From the NCBI RefSeq assembly GCF_026210795.1, contig NC_089438.1, positions 4,981,501 through 5,045,500 of the forward strand: a stretch of 64,000 nucleotides of DNA, read 5' to 3'. The first letter of the stretch is position 1; each line of letters opens with the position of its first letter. The position numbers were made by a program, and so were the translations under genes. The DNA comes from Rhizophagus irregularis. Taxonomy: Eukaryota; Glomeromycota; Glomeromycetes; Glomerales; Glomeraceae. Positions 11,135-24,838 of the stretch are shown here, piece after piece. The notes beneath the pieces are model-generated. The model was not told where the DNA came from. It did not search any database and was given only the letters and a program-made list of their open reading frames with translations.

Positions 11135-12845
11135 TTAATTTGGTACAAACAGTTATAGCAGAAGATTCGGTTCTTAAAGGAGTTTTCATATCTATTAAAC
11201 CAATTTAATATTTCCTAAACAATAAGGCCATCAAACAAACTAGCTAACTTTCTTCTTCATGAAATTTCTAGGTACGTAATTCCGTATGGATTAGCAGAAA
11301 TGTGTAGAATTCCATACATTCCCATATATCCTACGTACAGTAGATCAACGTATAATATTGTGGATCTACGCAGAAAATACCATATGTTTCGTATGTGGAT
11401 TTCCATGAGGATTTTACGTGAAAAAGTTTCCTGATGTTCCTGGGCGGATCCTTACCCCTTTACCAAATATGATAAAAGAATGTTTTTTTGATTCAAAACC
11501 TTCAAATTCAGATATCCATCTATCAGGATTGTTATTCCCAATAATATTCATCGATTCGGAACGTTGTACCGGCTGGTCATTGATATCCTACTACTTCTTC
11601 AAGTTTACCAATAAAACTTGAAAAGAATTTATAATGAGATACTTCTTTACAATTGCTTCACAATATTTTAAGTTATGAAAAGTGATTGAGCGTATTTTAC
11701 CATCATCTTGGAATATTTGGTCTTTTAGCATTTTCTCTTTTTACATCTGATGTATTATGTGCAAGATAATAATTAACGAATGAAAGCGTGTTTACGGTCT
11801 ATAATAAAAGTAAAAGCGGAAATGGTTAATATAATTTCAAATTCAGCATTCCTTTGAATAAAATCTACTTACTGTATCAGCTCCACCAAGAAATCCGTCA
11901 AGCATAATACAAAGAATCGTTAGTCAAAGCCCTATAAAAAAAATTCTGGAAAACTCCGATAAATGATCATTTTTCTAGTTTTTGTTTTTATTCCGAAGAA
12001 ACTCAGAAATATGATCATTTTTCTAAAAAAATTTTTATAGGGGAGGTCTCATAGCTTCTTCACCAAAAGTTTGGTAAAATTAACATTATGAGGTATATTA
12101 GCGGTAGTAAAGGTTATCCGATGGTGTATTTTCACGTCTCTCAATAAGTCGTCTACCTTATTCTTTAAAAATAGAATATAATGTCGTAAGAAGGAACGAA
12201 TAAAAAAAACCCAAACGTTGTTTATGAAATGCTTCAACTAATTTCACAGTGTTACCAAATGTTGCTGTTGAATATGTTAAATATTCAGTTTTTCATCACT
12301 GAGGGTATTGAAATAAGCTGTCAGTGAAATAAGATCTTTCACCGGTCATTCAGACCATATAGTAAGATCCAATTTACAAATTTGTTTGTCCGATCAATGG
12401 CTCCACTAATAAATTAAGGTAACGTCACTAACGTGTGTAAAAAATTTACGATTATATTTCCTCTATTTAAAATTTATTTAACATTAATCTTTTTCCTTCA
12501 ACTCCTAACTCATCAAATCTCTCGCAATCAGGACTGAAAGTTTTATCCTCGCTATATGAATTTTTTTTTTGAAGGCATCAAAAGTTTTTCTGTTCAAAAT
12601 AAAAATTTATAATTCGTCTGTTCAAATAGATCTAGTATATTTTAGCTAAATGGTTTATTTTCTTTTAACCACCAATTAAGTTTAGGCAGATTACCAACAA
12701 ATGGGAATTGGAACCGGGTAAAGGATTAACACGAGTAAAATATTTGTACTACAAAGAATTGTTTAATGCGGTGTTACATAATAAATAAAAAAGATAATTA
12801 AGTTAATTACTAATTCCAAAATTCTCGAATAAAATTTGTCTTAAA
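11135..12845 (-). pseudogene. cytochrome P450, heavily decayed relic
   Basis: DNA-level matches to the neighbouring P450 genes run in order through the whole stretch, from the C-terminal region near 11140-11250 to the N-terminal region near 12820. Frames are shattered by many indels and stops, and large parts are missing. Two foreign pieces interrupt it: about 11258-11440 (unknown, with partly symmetrical TACGTA strings) and 11930-12042 (a MITE). The I-helix/intron border survives near 11868-11900. It is the oldest member of the local array. Confidence 0.85.
11930..12042. mobile_element. small MITE inserted in the P450 relic
   Basis: A 113-bp segment absent from the intact P450 copies. It begins CCCTATAAAAA and ends in the reverse complement TTTTTATAGGG (11-bp perfect ends). 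ATGATCAT occurs inward of both ends and TGATCATTTTTCTA is directly repeated. No clear target duplication is visible, so the superfamily is open. Confidence 0.7.
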
Positions 12846-15492
12846 TCGCTTAAAATTTTTTTTTTTGTGGAATTTTGCCAATAATTTTATGTATCATTAC
12901 TTTTAATTAATAATCATTAATTCTATGTTTGCTAAATATATCGATAGCGCCAAAACTGTTTAAATTTTTATTAAGATAATAAGTTTTTATTTATCCTATT
13001 GTTTTTCAAGGAGTCGTCAAAAAAATACCACGTTCATGTGAAGTGAAAAAAATATTTGTCACTCTTTTTTCAATTTTCACTGGGGGAATGTTCGTTAAAT
13101 GTCGCCCTGAATAATTCAGTGATTTTTGTGTTACACGTAATGTGTGTTACATTTCGGTACAGTAATACAAATTTCTCACCAGTTTAACGTTTACTAAAAT
13201 TAATAGAAACACAAATATAAATAACGGACTCGGGGCCGAAATGAATTTGAATGCTTAAATACACAAATCATTGGATATAATACAAAAGAGACGTGATTAA
13301 TAACATATAAGGATTTATATATTATGTATGATACGTAATATTTTGCATGTACTTTCAGTGTATGAATTGACAAATGAAGACAATAACTACTTTAATAGTT
13401 ATTTTTTCATAATTAAAATTTTGTTATTATATTATCAATTATAATTAATCAAGATGAGATGAAAGTTGACATAAGAAAATATTCGAACTAAGAATGAGTA
13501 TACGGAGAAGTTATGCCGATAAATAATGGGTTTTAGGTTTTGAAGCCTTGGCGATTGTATGTAGTAAAGTAATCTCGGTGATTTGTATATAGTGAACGGA
13601 GATCACAACAATACGATTACCGGCATAATGGACATATATTTTATTTTTACCAAAAATGAAAATAAACGAATTTTTAACCTACTATACCAGCCACATTTTT
13701 ATTGGCACAAACTGTAAAAAAAAAAATTGATGTGCGTAAAAAAGCCCCTTAAAAAGTTTAGCACTTTAAAAGAAAGTTTAAAATGTAATATAAATTATAA
13801 AATAACAAAATTATTTTATTATAATTATAAAATATTTATTTATTTATTGAATGAATTATAAAATAAAGATTGAATTAAATTACTATTAAATTACAAAAAT
13901 TATAGAATTATAGAATTATAAGAATTATAGAATTATAGAATTATAGAATTATTATTTGACCATAAAAAATTAGAGTTATAAAAAATAAAATTACTAAATT
14001 ATATAAATTATATATAAATATATAAAATATATAAAATTATTAAATTATATAAATTATACATAAATATATAAAAATTATTAAAATTATTAAATTATATATA
14101 ATTAATTTATATTAATACGTAAAAAAAGAAAACATGTACCAAATATATTTTATGGAAATTGATTACTTTTTAAAGATTAATACATATTCATAAAATTTCC
14201 TAACGAGAACATTTATATTTTTTATAAATCTCCGCCAATTTATAAATAGTGGATAATTATCTTATTATTCAGAAGAATAAATGAGAATAAATTTATTTTT
14301 GTGCATGAATTTCTAACCTTAATTATATATAATAAATTTAAACTGCTTCTATTTTGAAACATAGTCGGGGTTAATTTATACATATTTGGATTCTTGAATT
14401 CAAATTAGAAAAAAAAAAACAAAGAAATATAATATTTTTATTTACAAGGACGAACAAAAAAGTTTCATCTCTCTTTGCTTCAGTCTAAATATAAAATATG
14501 TTACATGGCAGTTAATTAACTAAAGATTTACTATCATGGAAGATCCGCTCTCATTATCATTTGTTCCAAGCAATTTCCTTTTAATTTCATTTTTGATCAC
14601 AAATTTCTTTTTTATACATGAGATAGAAAGAAATGTTTCATGGAATAAAAAGAAAAATCTCAATTTGGAAATTATAATCTATCTAGAATATTCGAGATTG
14701 AAGGTACAACATTGTATGAACTTATCATAAAAGTGCATTAATTTTGTAATAAATAATGTTTATTCTTATAATTGTTTGTAAATTTAATTATCCCGAGAAT
14801 GGTATTAAAGGATAATTAATTTTGATTACATAAGCAAATACTTTATTTTATCGGTATTTTGGTTAAATATAAATCCACTCAAATTACTTATATTCTATAT
14901 AGCATGGATTTTAATAGTAACAAACGTGCCACAACATTTTTTGTGTAACTATGTCGGAGTTATTCGACGATCTTTAATTTTTTGCATGTTCGGTTATGAA
15001 AAATTGGTCATAGGGTGTTTGTATTGAATAACAAACTTTTTTTTATAAATATGTCTATCAAATAAATGCGCCATAATTTAAAAATATAAAATAACCACAA
15101 TACACAATCCACACGCCACTTTATTTATAAAAGCGCATTAATTTTGTGTTAAGCCATAACGGAAAAAAAAAACAAATTTTTACACAGTTAAAAAAATTTG
15201 TTTACATTGAGAAATTACGTATAAAAAAGAAAGTTTTTCATACATTTTTTATCACATCATCTTTTTTTTTATTTTTTTTTTTATTTTGTTTTATTTTATT
15301 TTATTTTATTTTATTTTTTTATTATACACCATCTTTTTTTTATATTATCTTTTTTTTATTTTTTATTATTTTTTTTTAAAAAAAAATTCTATTAAAAAAA
15401 AATCTTCCCCTTTATCTTTTGTCCTTTTTCAGAACAAAGAGTCTGATTATTTAATTCATTATATCATAGACCTTATCTATCTTATATTAATC
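12846..15492. other. long intergenic region, AT-rich
   Basis: No convincing gene. It contains an (ATAGAATT)n-type microsatellite at about 13895-13950 and ATAAATTATATA-type repeats to about 14110. A 64-codon frame at 14536-14730 has no recognisable domain and is probably chance. From 15255 to 15430 there are long T runs directly upstream of the zinc-cluster gene, which probably belong to its promoter or leader. Confidence 0.5.
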
Positions 15493-16866
15493 ATGAGTCA
15501 AGGGAAACGCGTAATTGAAGAATTGTCCGATAATGAACATTCTTGTAATGGTAATCAGCAAGCTCAGCCCGATAAAATTATTACCGTGAAGAAAACAGCA
15601 AAGAAGAGAGGAAGAATTAACGTAAATGCTTGTTATCGTTGTAGACGTGATAAGAAAAAGTGTGATGGAAATTATTCCACAAAAGAATCTTGCAAATATT
15701 GTCGTCATCATAAAGTAGAATGTAGTTATCCTGAGCCAGGAAGGAAAAGAGTGAAAGTTGTTCAAGCTCAGGTTGAAGATCCTCGTAAAATAAAAATTAA
15801 AGAAACAAAAAAGTCAAAGAAAGCAGCAACCAAAAAAGATCCAATAAAGGATATAAATGATCGTATAATTAAAGTTGAAGAAAATTTATCTGATGTAACG
15901 GAACTTTTAGCAAATAATGTTCATTATTATCCTAATATAAAAGAAACTACACAACAACTATTCTTTCGCCTTTTTTTTGACGAATCTACTACAACAGAAC
16001 AAATAGCCCTTTTACGTAAATTATGGTCTTTGATAATGAGTTATTCCACAAACAATGATGAATATCTTTATGCATTTTATGGAAGAATACAATTTCTTGA
16101 AAGTGATCAAGAAGAAGTTAGATCGCTCATGTGGAAAGAGATTCAAAATTTCGTTGACAGGTGCAACGACACAGGAAATACTTGTGATAATGAATCATCA
16201 ATCCACTCTATGATACCAACTCTTAGTTCTGAAATTATTCCTTTATACGATCCGTCATCATCATTACATTTTACAAAATCTCTCTCCCCTATTCCACCTG
16301 AATTTGATAATAATAACAACGATTATCTTGGAATTTCTCTTGAAAGTATTTGTAATTCTATTAATGATCCCTTTATTGTGCAAACAACTAACAATAATAA
16401 AATAAAATCTTCGCCAATCGTACCTTCTCAACGTATCCCTCGTGCACATTTGAAGAAAGATTATCAAGAAGGTGGAATTTCACTACCCGTGTCTCCAAAT
16501 GAATTTACGTTATCAAGAATTCAAAGAAGTGATGAATCAATTACTTTCAATAATCAATTTATGCCAAATTTAATGCCGTATATCGATTCAAATTCGTCTC
16601 ATAACAACACACCAATTATTGATGATGAAATAGATTATTTTCGACATTTAACTAACGAAGGAACAAATTTTCTATGTTTCCAATCAACAACTTCATCGCC
16701 TTTATTTTCAAACGAAAATTGCACCACACCTACTTTTAATAGTTTGCAACCATCTCCATCTCTTAACCCATTGAATGAAATCGAACATTCATATGGTATA
16801 CTATCCCCTACAAATGATTATACACAACAACAAATTGATGAAAAAAACTGGTTTTGGAATAATTGA
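15493..16866 (+). CDS. Zn2Cys6 fungal transcription factor
   Basis: 457 residues in one exon. The start at 15493 (MSQGKRV) is chosen because the open frame upstream translates only T-rich promoter DNA into Phe/Tyr runs. Residues 47-77 form the binuclear zinc cluster with Cys47, 50, 57, 67, 70 and 77 (CYRC, six residues, C, nine residues, CKYC, six residues, C). It is preceded by KKTAKKRGR and followed by a basic GRKRVKV linker, so DNA binding in the nucleus is expected. The rest is rich in Asn, Ser and Pro and looks largely disordered, apart from a possible helical part near 135-230. I see no fungal_trans middle homology region. The target genes are unknown. Confidence 0.92.
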   Translation: MSQGKRVIEELSDNEHSCNGNQQAQPDKIITVKKTAKKRGRINVNACYRCRRDKKKCDGNYSTKESCKYCRHHKVECSYPEPGRKRVKVVQAQVEDPRKIKIKETKKSKKAATKKDPIKDINDRIIKVEENLSDVTELLANNVHYYPNIKETTQQLFFRLFFDESTTTEQIALLRKLWSLIMSYSTNNDEYLYAFYGRIQFLESDQEEVRSLMWKEIQNFVDRCNDTGNTCDNESSIHSMIPTLSSEIIPLYDPSSSLHFTKSLSPIPPEFDNNNNDYLGISLESICNSINDPFIVQTTNNNKIKSSPIVPSQRIPRAHLKKDYQEGGISLPVSPNEFTLSRIQRSDESITFNNQFMPNLMPYIDSNSSHNNTPIIDDEIDYFRHLTNEGTNFLCFQSTTSSPLFSNENCTTPTFNSLQPSPSLNPLNEIEHSYGILSPTNDYTQQQIDEKNWFWNN

Positions 16867-19800
16867 AGAATAATATTCCATTCCTTATGTACAGTAGAGT
16901 TGTATATACACACCACTATAACCAAAATAATCACCACAATCACCAAATAAGGTAACCCGGCGATGATTGAAATCGTTGAATTCGGCAAAAAAAAAAAAAT
17001 CTTTACCTTTCGATAAAACTTGCGCTGCGCGGTAAATTCAGGAAATTCCAAACATTAGTCACGTGTTAAAGTATTTAAAAATTATTTATATATTTTATTT
17101 ATATTAAATTTTATGCAAACTAAGGCTGTAAAAAATATATAATATATAATCAAAAAGAAAAGAAAACAAATACACGGGTGTTGCATATCAATAAATTTTT
17201 GGTAATATTCGAAACCAATAAAAAACTTTTTTATACCCGACGATCATAATTTTTTCAGTATACATTTTTTTTTTTTATATTCCTTCTCACATTCTAAGAA
17301 TTATAAACACAATATAAAATTTTATACATAAAAAAAATAACAGTAGTAATATTAAGTTAAGTGTAATAATAAGCTAAATAAGATTCTATGATTATATTCG
17401 GATTCCTTATCAACTTTAGTTGTTTCAAATAAACTGTTACACAAAACATAAATAAAAAAAAAAGTAAAAAGATAAAAATAATTCATTTTATAATGAAGAA
17501 TATTATTTAAAATATAATAATAAATAAATAAATAAGATAAATAATTTATATACTAAATCCTTATATTATACGCGAAAATGAGATTGTACTTTATAATTTT
17601 TTATTTTTATTTTTAAGATATAGACACGACTGGAGTCGATTGTTCTTTATAAGAAATTTATATAATTTTAATATATTTAATTTATATAATACACGTGACA
17701 TCGTGATAAAATCTATATATGCAATAATTTCTTGTAAAATAAAATTTTTCGCCGTTTTAATATACAATTTATATTATATGTTAGTATATATATTATATAT
17801 ACGATCACGCGATTTCACAAATAATATATGTTGATGTTAGGTATTCTTTTGATAACACGAACGAAATTTATGATTCTATTCGTTTTTTACTTGTTCTACA
17901 ATGGTGGAACTTTGCATATTTCCATATAAGAATGTAATATAATCGGTGATTAGTTGCGATTAGTTGAAAGATTTTTTTTTTTTCTGGTTTTTTTTATTTC
18001 ATAGTGCGTGTATTTTCGGGTTTCCCGAAAGTTTACAATGCATAATGAATGAAAATAAAAATATAATAAATATAATATAAAATCAAATAAAATAAATGAA
18101 TGAATGAAACATGAATGAAGTAAAAAAAAGGAACATGAAACTCAATCAACTTGATCAAAAAAAAAAATTTTTTTTCCGATTATCTAATAAATCATATTTG
18201 ATTCGATTAGCCTTTTTTTTTTTAAAAAAAAAATTCCTCATTTTAGTATTGTTGAAATTCTTTTAAAATGAAATTTTATTGGTTAATCTTTTTGTTTTGA
18301 TCCATCAAATCAGGCAAACAAAAAAAAAGTCGCAGGGTAGCGCAGCTTTTTTTTACTTCGCGTGATGATTTTCAAGTAACAAAAAAGATATATAAAGATA
18401 TAGAAGATCCAATCTTTTTTTTGTTCTTTTTGATCTTATAAATTTTCGGAAATAATTTACCTATTTATATTTTAAGAAGGAAAAAAAGAATTTAAATAAG
18501 GTTAAAGTACACTTCTTTTTTTCATTATGTTTTGGTTCACAAAAAAAAAACAAACATCGAGAAGATTTAATTGGAGTATGAATAATAATATTAATAATAA
18601 ATCTTTACTTCATTACTCATAATGAAGTAATGAACTTAAATCGTTTAAGGAAATTATTGAAAAAAAATTTACCTAATACAGAAGGATAGATTTAAAGATA
18701 ATGTAAATATTGCGGCAATTCGATTATATTTATATATTGTTTCTCTAAAACCTGAATTTCGAAAAATAATATAGTATATAAATGGTTTACTATTTCGGAA
18801 AAGAACATATTTTCTTTAGTCCCTTTTAAGATAAATAAACGTTCGCATATTTATATATGCGATTAATTTTATAGATCGGAGTAATAGATTGATTATCGGG
18901 AATATAATACCGCAATTTCATACCGAAATATACCGAAATTCTGTATCGGAGAATCGGACATTAAGATCGACTATGGAGCGGATTACAAAATCCGAACGAA
19001 ATATAATAAGGAACGTCGTTCAAATGAGGAAACAAATATTTATGCTTAATGTTAATTATGACTCTAAAAAAAAAAACTCTTAGTAATATCTGAAACAAAT
19101 CGATACGTTGGTACAGTATGTGGCTTATATGGAAAGATGATGATGATCCCACAAAACTCCTGAAATAATATGCAGTGTATAGTAATGTGGCTTAGATATT
19201 TGCTCAAATTGAACAGTTACAATCTTTTTTTAGCGGGTAAGCCCGCTAGATTTAAAAAAAACAACAGAAGTGTTAAAAGGAACAGAATCTTATCCTTTTA
19301 TATAAAACAAGGCAAGGAAAAGAAGCACAGTAAAAAAATGAATTTTTTTTAATTTGCTGCGGATCTTCGCACATAATACGTTTCTAATACGTAAGAATAT
19401 TTAAATAAAATTTTGAAAAGCTCATAAGAATTCTCTTTAAATTTTTGTTTATTTCTAATTTGGGCTCGGAAATATTTAAACAAATATTATTTTGTTGAGG
19501 ACCTGAAAATTGAAACAAATAAACAAAAAAAAAACAACAATAATGATAAAATAAATTGTAACAAGTTTAATTAACATTCGATAACTTCTAGCGAGTCAAT
19601 GTTAAGGTAACAATTTTTTTTTTTAGGATAAATAAAGAGAACATTTACTATATGTGTCATAATTATTTTTAGGCGGATAAATTCACATTGTTTCGCACTT
19701 GTCTGTTTTTAGTTAAATTTTGTTTGTAAAAAAATATAATAATTTAATAATTAGTCCGCACATTATTGAACAAATATTTGTACTACTATTCTTTATAGTC

Positions 19801-22800
19801 GATTGGTTTCTAGAAGAATTCTAGAATAAGCATGCTGGAATTTTCATAACCTTATAAAGTAAGATTGCTATTTGTACTTGTATTTGTAATTTTCTTGGAC
19901 GGGGAACCCGCTGCAATATTTTTATTTGTGGTACATGATTTTTTATGAAATTCGGAAAAATAAAATGTAGATTACAAAAGCTATTTAAAGATTGGTCATG
20001 TGTATATCACATACGCATTATTTTGCAGATATATACATGATTCTAGAAAACAAATCATCACCTATAAATAAATTTTGTAATGTTACAGGATTGATGTTAT
20101 CATGCACTATTGATGCATTAATGCAGTAATATTAATGCTTTGGAATTCTAATGTAATCAGCAAGGGTTTTTTTTAAGTGCATATTCATGTGTGAGATTGA
20201 ACAATAATGTGACGATCCTTGAATTATTAGTAATAATACTAAATATAGCACACTTTTTGTGTTCATACGAAGAATTATTCACTATGTTTCGATATATTTT
20301 GAATATTTGTTGAATATATTTAAACAAAAATTTCGTAGTAACCTCACATACGTGTATAATATTTCAAAAAAGATAAATGAAACTATCCGAAATTTTTTTT
20401 AATCAAAGATTTTTTAAATGATGAATCTTTTTAATTTCTACAACTGAAAATATTCGTAGATAACAATATGAGAAATTTACATATTCATTTGTTCATAAAA
20501 TGTTATCAGAAATTTCTTAGTATTAAGTTGCAAAAAAAAAGATATTCATTTCCTTGGCACCTTGGCACTGAAAGTTGTCCCTGACTCAGGTTATGTGTTT
20601 CCTTGTAATACATAACTGTAAGATCCTTGGCCTTAAATAATATTATACAATCATACTTAAATATTTTACTATAAAAAGAATGGATGTTCACAGTTATGAA
20701 CGTAGTTACGTCAATTAAAAACATTTTGTTTTGTTATTTGCAATACTTAACACCTTTCAGACCAGCAATGCGTAATTTTTTGCGCCAAGAAGTGTTAGGT
20801 TTTTTATTTACAGATAAGTTAATTTTTAAACGCAGTTTTTGAATTTTTTCTTGCACTTTGTAAAATTTGTCCAAATATTTCTGTTATATCTCGTGAAATC
20901 TGTTGCATAAGCGGCAGATTCTAAACAAGAGGTTATAATATAAATTCATGAATAAATAAATATATGGATCAGTATTTTAAAGGGGCTCAACAGTTTATGC
21001 ATAAACATCATATTAAGGTCAATAATGGCGTAGGATTGACACGAGAGAATATAAACAAAATTAATTTTTTTCCAAAAAAAGATGAAACATTTCAAAGTAT
21101 TGAAAACTCCTGCGTTTTGGTTTTAAAGTTATAATTATATTAATAAAGATTAATAAAGTGAAACATAAAAAAAAAATCCATTCTTATCAATTGTTTATGA
21201 ATTTAAGTAAATTAATCAACGTGTGATAATCCGAATCGGGCATACATGTCTGAGTAGCAATTCGAATACTGATGAATAAAAAATTGCAATGATCACATGT
21301 TCTTTGTTTTTAACTTCAAATATGTTTTTACCTTCAAATAATAAATCTTTTTTACTTCACGTTTTAATTTTTTGACTGATTATTTGGTCGCTTAAATTTG
21401 ATTATCACCAACTGATAATAATATCTCGAAATTCGCTCTTTTCCCTTTTGATGTGATGATCATTACTATTAAAGTTATATCACGAATCATATGATTTGTC
21501 AATATTTATATTTTCAATTTCGGGGAAAAACAGAATAACAAAGAATTTTATAATAATCTGCTTAACCTGTTTACAAACAAAAAAGAATTTGTTAAACGGT
21601 TGATTATAATCTTTTATTATGTTTATAATCCGTTATGTTTATTTGTGAATTATTTATTGATTCTAAAATAAGAAAAAATTAAAAGCAACGAATTTAATAT
21701 TCTATTGTTGTAAATGCTTGAAAACAAAGAATCTTATTGATTATTTACATCTCGTAAAACATATTTGAATTTTTTGAGTTTCGGAATAAATATGTTACTA
21801 TATTTTGAAATTATATTTTTCTATCATTATTTCACTATTTTAATATTGCTATTATACACTTAATTAAATCGAAATCCGGTCAATATATTACTTAATATAA
21901 CAAAAATATTTTACTCTAAGAGCACATATAATTATAGGTATAATTTTGATATTTTCATACGAATCCCGTCATGTCGTTACATGTATATCTGTATACGAGC
22001 AGGCGCTGCCCGCGCATTTGTTTATCACTTTTAGATTGTTCTATTATTATTATTTTCGGAGGATATGCCATATTTAGTATCATATGAGACATAAATTTTT
22101 AATTAAATTAGTGTATCAATGATAATAATTACTCAATTTCAAATTCACAAATGTTTCAAACTATGAATGACTATGAATGACATATTAGACGAATACTAAA
22201 TGCTTCACATTAAAAAAAAAAATGTTTTTTATTATTATAATTCGAAAAAGAATTGTAATTCACCAAAAATTATTTGAAATTACTTGTAATAAGTTATGAA
22301 AAATCGAAGTCCAGTCGTATCACGAAATAAAGGGATGATTTCTCCCAAATTATGAAAAAATGGGTGTGATGCGGGTGGCAAATTGTGTAATGGAAATTTT
22401 ATGGAGATGTTGAGGCTTGGCAAGATCTATTCGTCACACGTTATTTTGCCACAGTTAAAACTTAGTTAAATGCCATATAATCACGTGAAATAATGATCGA
22501 TTTCTTCAGTTAGGGCATGGCCGGCCAGAGTTAGGTTATAGTTCCGACCAGAATTAACTCAAAATTATAAGCACAGTTACTATATGATTGATTATATGTG
22601 TACAAATTCTATGGACGTAATAAGCAGACTACTACGCGTCTCTTGATATATAAAAATATTTATTAACAAAGCCACGCTAAGGTAGTTTTCGCGAATTTGG
22701 ATGCTATCATCTATCTACGTATAGAAGAAACGGTTCTGGTAATGAGTGCTATACCATGCGCATGGGATTGCACCTATAAAACCCGGGTCCGTGTATCTAG

Positions 22801-22851
22801 GTTTTGCCAAAAATTCGGCCAATGCAGATATGCAGATCTATACACAAGCCT
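16867..22851. other. six kb without a recognisable gene
   Basis: AT-rich throughout. Short frames here have no domains and lie in biased sequence. Things seen: a perfect hairpin AGCGGG-TAA-GCCCGCT near 19233, A/T runs near 18160 and 18215, and a GGCCGGCC-bearing scrap near 22518 with TCTGGCC/GGCCAGA-like strings shared with other places in the window. A slightly GC-richer stretch at 22680-22850 has no frame. No RNA gene was found by eye. Confidence 0.45.
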
Positions 22852-23737
22852 ACCAGATTTCTTTTAAAAAAGCTTGGTAATTTTTACATTGCATAAAAAT
22901 ACATAAGTTTCCAATGAAATCACTCAAATTTTTTTTATTTAAAGCTAATTTTATATTTTAAATGAAAAAAAAAGTTTTAAGATATGATGATATAAAAAAA
23001 ATTATTTGATTATAAAATATGATAACTTTTTGAGGTTATTTTATATATTTATTTGCACATACTGTAGATAACTTTTAAAATTTCAAATATAGACCATTTT
23101 ATTTGCATTTTTAATAACTACAATTGATTTTCTTTCAAATAAAAAAAAAATATTTATCATAATCTATTAAAATTGACAGACTTGTATATATCTATTTTCA
23201 AGTTTATTAGTAATTTTCAGTAAAATTGGTATTTATTTTTGTATAGCGATTTAACCTACTAGTAAATTTTATATAATTATATAACTTTGCCCAAATTTAA
23301 ACGTGAGAGACATTGTCAAAAATGTCCAAATAAATAAAATCTATGTAAAATGAAATGAATAATAACACAAATAATTTTTTTTTTTGAAAATTTTTTTTAA
23401 AAAAAATAATCGGCAAAAAATCATAAAATATAAAAATATAAATTTTTTAGGGGGTGATTTACCCAGGTTATTTACCCCAGAGGGCAAGTTAGCAAAACTC
23501 TTTATTTTAAAAACGCAATTAAAAATGTTATGTATTTGAAATTCTAAAAGTTATCTATATGTAAATAAATATACAAAATAATTCTAAAAAGTTGACATAA
23601 TTACAATTAGACGGTTTTTTCATACTTTAAAATATCCCTTTTTTATTTAAAATTCAAAATCTACAATGGATTAGCTTTCAAATAAAAAAAAATTTGAGTG
23701 ATTCATCAGATTACCAAGTATTTTTAAAGAAATCCAG
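22852..23737. mobile_element. long-inverted-repeat MITE, TA-flanked
   Basis: The two halves are related as long imperfect inverted repeats of roughly 300 bp. The left arm starts CCAGATTTCTTTTAAAAAA and the right arm, reversed, starts CTGGATTTCTTTAAAAATAC. Further in, AGATAACTTTTAAAATTTCA pairs with AGATAACTTTTAGAATTTCA. Both outer ends are next to TA, as Tc1/mariner-type insertion leaves. There is no coding capacity. The outer few bases do not pair perfectly, so the exact ends are uncertain. Confidence 0.6.
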
Positions 23738-23763
23738 TAGTAATTTATTCAGCCTTTGATTTA

Positions 23764-23916
23764 CAAGTGCCGCCCACTCTTCGGGCCTATTAGTAAATTT
23801 TTTCTAATTGTCGTTATATGTTTTATATAACGACATCAAAGGAATCCAAAAAATGGTATGTCGTTATACAATAATATTTCGTTATAACGAGATGTCGTTA
23901 TAATTGGCGGCACTTG
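23764..23916. mobile_element. Tc1/mariner-like MITE
   Basis: A 153-bp element with ends CAAGTGCCGCC and GGCGGCACTTG (11-bp perfect inverted repeat), flanked by TA on both sides (23762-23763 and 23917-23918). The interior has TCGTTATA/TATAACGA strings typical of Tc1/mariner-derived MITEs in these fungi (family knowledge). It is non-coding. Confidence 0.8.
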
Positions 23917-23918
23917 TA

Positions 23919-24838
23919 CTATTATATTAGTTTTTCTTTGTAAAATAGCGTAGGTTTACCTTTTAATAAATTATGTAGAATTATTCACTTTAGAAAGATT
24001 TCAAGAATTTGGTATTAGATGCTTCGTTATAATAAGATTCATTTTGTATTATGGTTTATAAGATTAACGATGTACGAAATTTAATTAGTAAAATTCGGTC
24101 GGTATAGCGTCGTTATATTGTGAATTCGTTATATATTTTTTATTAACAAAATTATATTTGTAATTTCAGCTGGAATTGATTTTTATAGTTTCTGGCCAAA
24201 ATTAAGATTTATTGCATTAATTGATTCCGTGTTAATATTAGTCTATAACGAGAATTTTATTAATAAATCTCAATATACTGAAAAATAATTGAATTTGTAT
24301 AATTTTAATACTACGTACGAAATATAAATTTTATTGTAATAAAGATGTCTGATATATTAATACAATAAGTCATAATAAGTTCGAGCCGGATATAGTCCGG
24401 TATACTCTATTATTAAAACTTTATGAATGGTATTTTTATTCTCAAGGAAATGCAAATAATCTTATATATTATTTCTTCTGAGTAAATAATTATTATATAT
24501 TTCATTTCATCTACAATATAATTATTTTACGTACCATCGATATTAACTGTTGCATGGTTTCAAATTATACTAACGGTGACCGTTAAACGTCCGAAGCGAG
24601 CGTCACGCTGCACGTTCTCTAATTTTGCGTTTTCTAAATACAGGCTGGCTATTCATTTTATATTTTTAATTTATTATTTAAGATTTTAATAACGAAAATA
24701 AATTTCACAAGATACGGTATAAGTTATATTTTTTTCATTTATTATATTTTTTCGTTTATTATTAAATTTATTATATACATTTTATGAAGGTTAAACTAGA
24801 GTTTAATAAAGTCTAATTCTAAGCTAATAGTATCGAAA
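23919..24838. other. intergenic with CGTTATA scraps
   Basis: Scattered CGTTATA and TATAACG strings (24020-24250) look like decayed Tc1/mariner-type DNA. A small GC-rich island near 24580-24620 is not explained. No gene is seen. Confidence 0.4.

Noticed and set aside
15286-15492. N-terminal extension of the zinc-cluster protein
   Set aside because: It translates long T runs into Phe, Tyr and Leu, has no domain, and a good ATG follows at 15493 just before well-behaved coding sequence.
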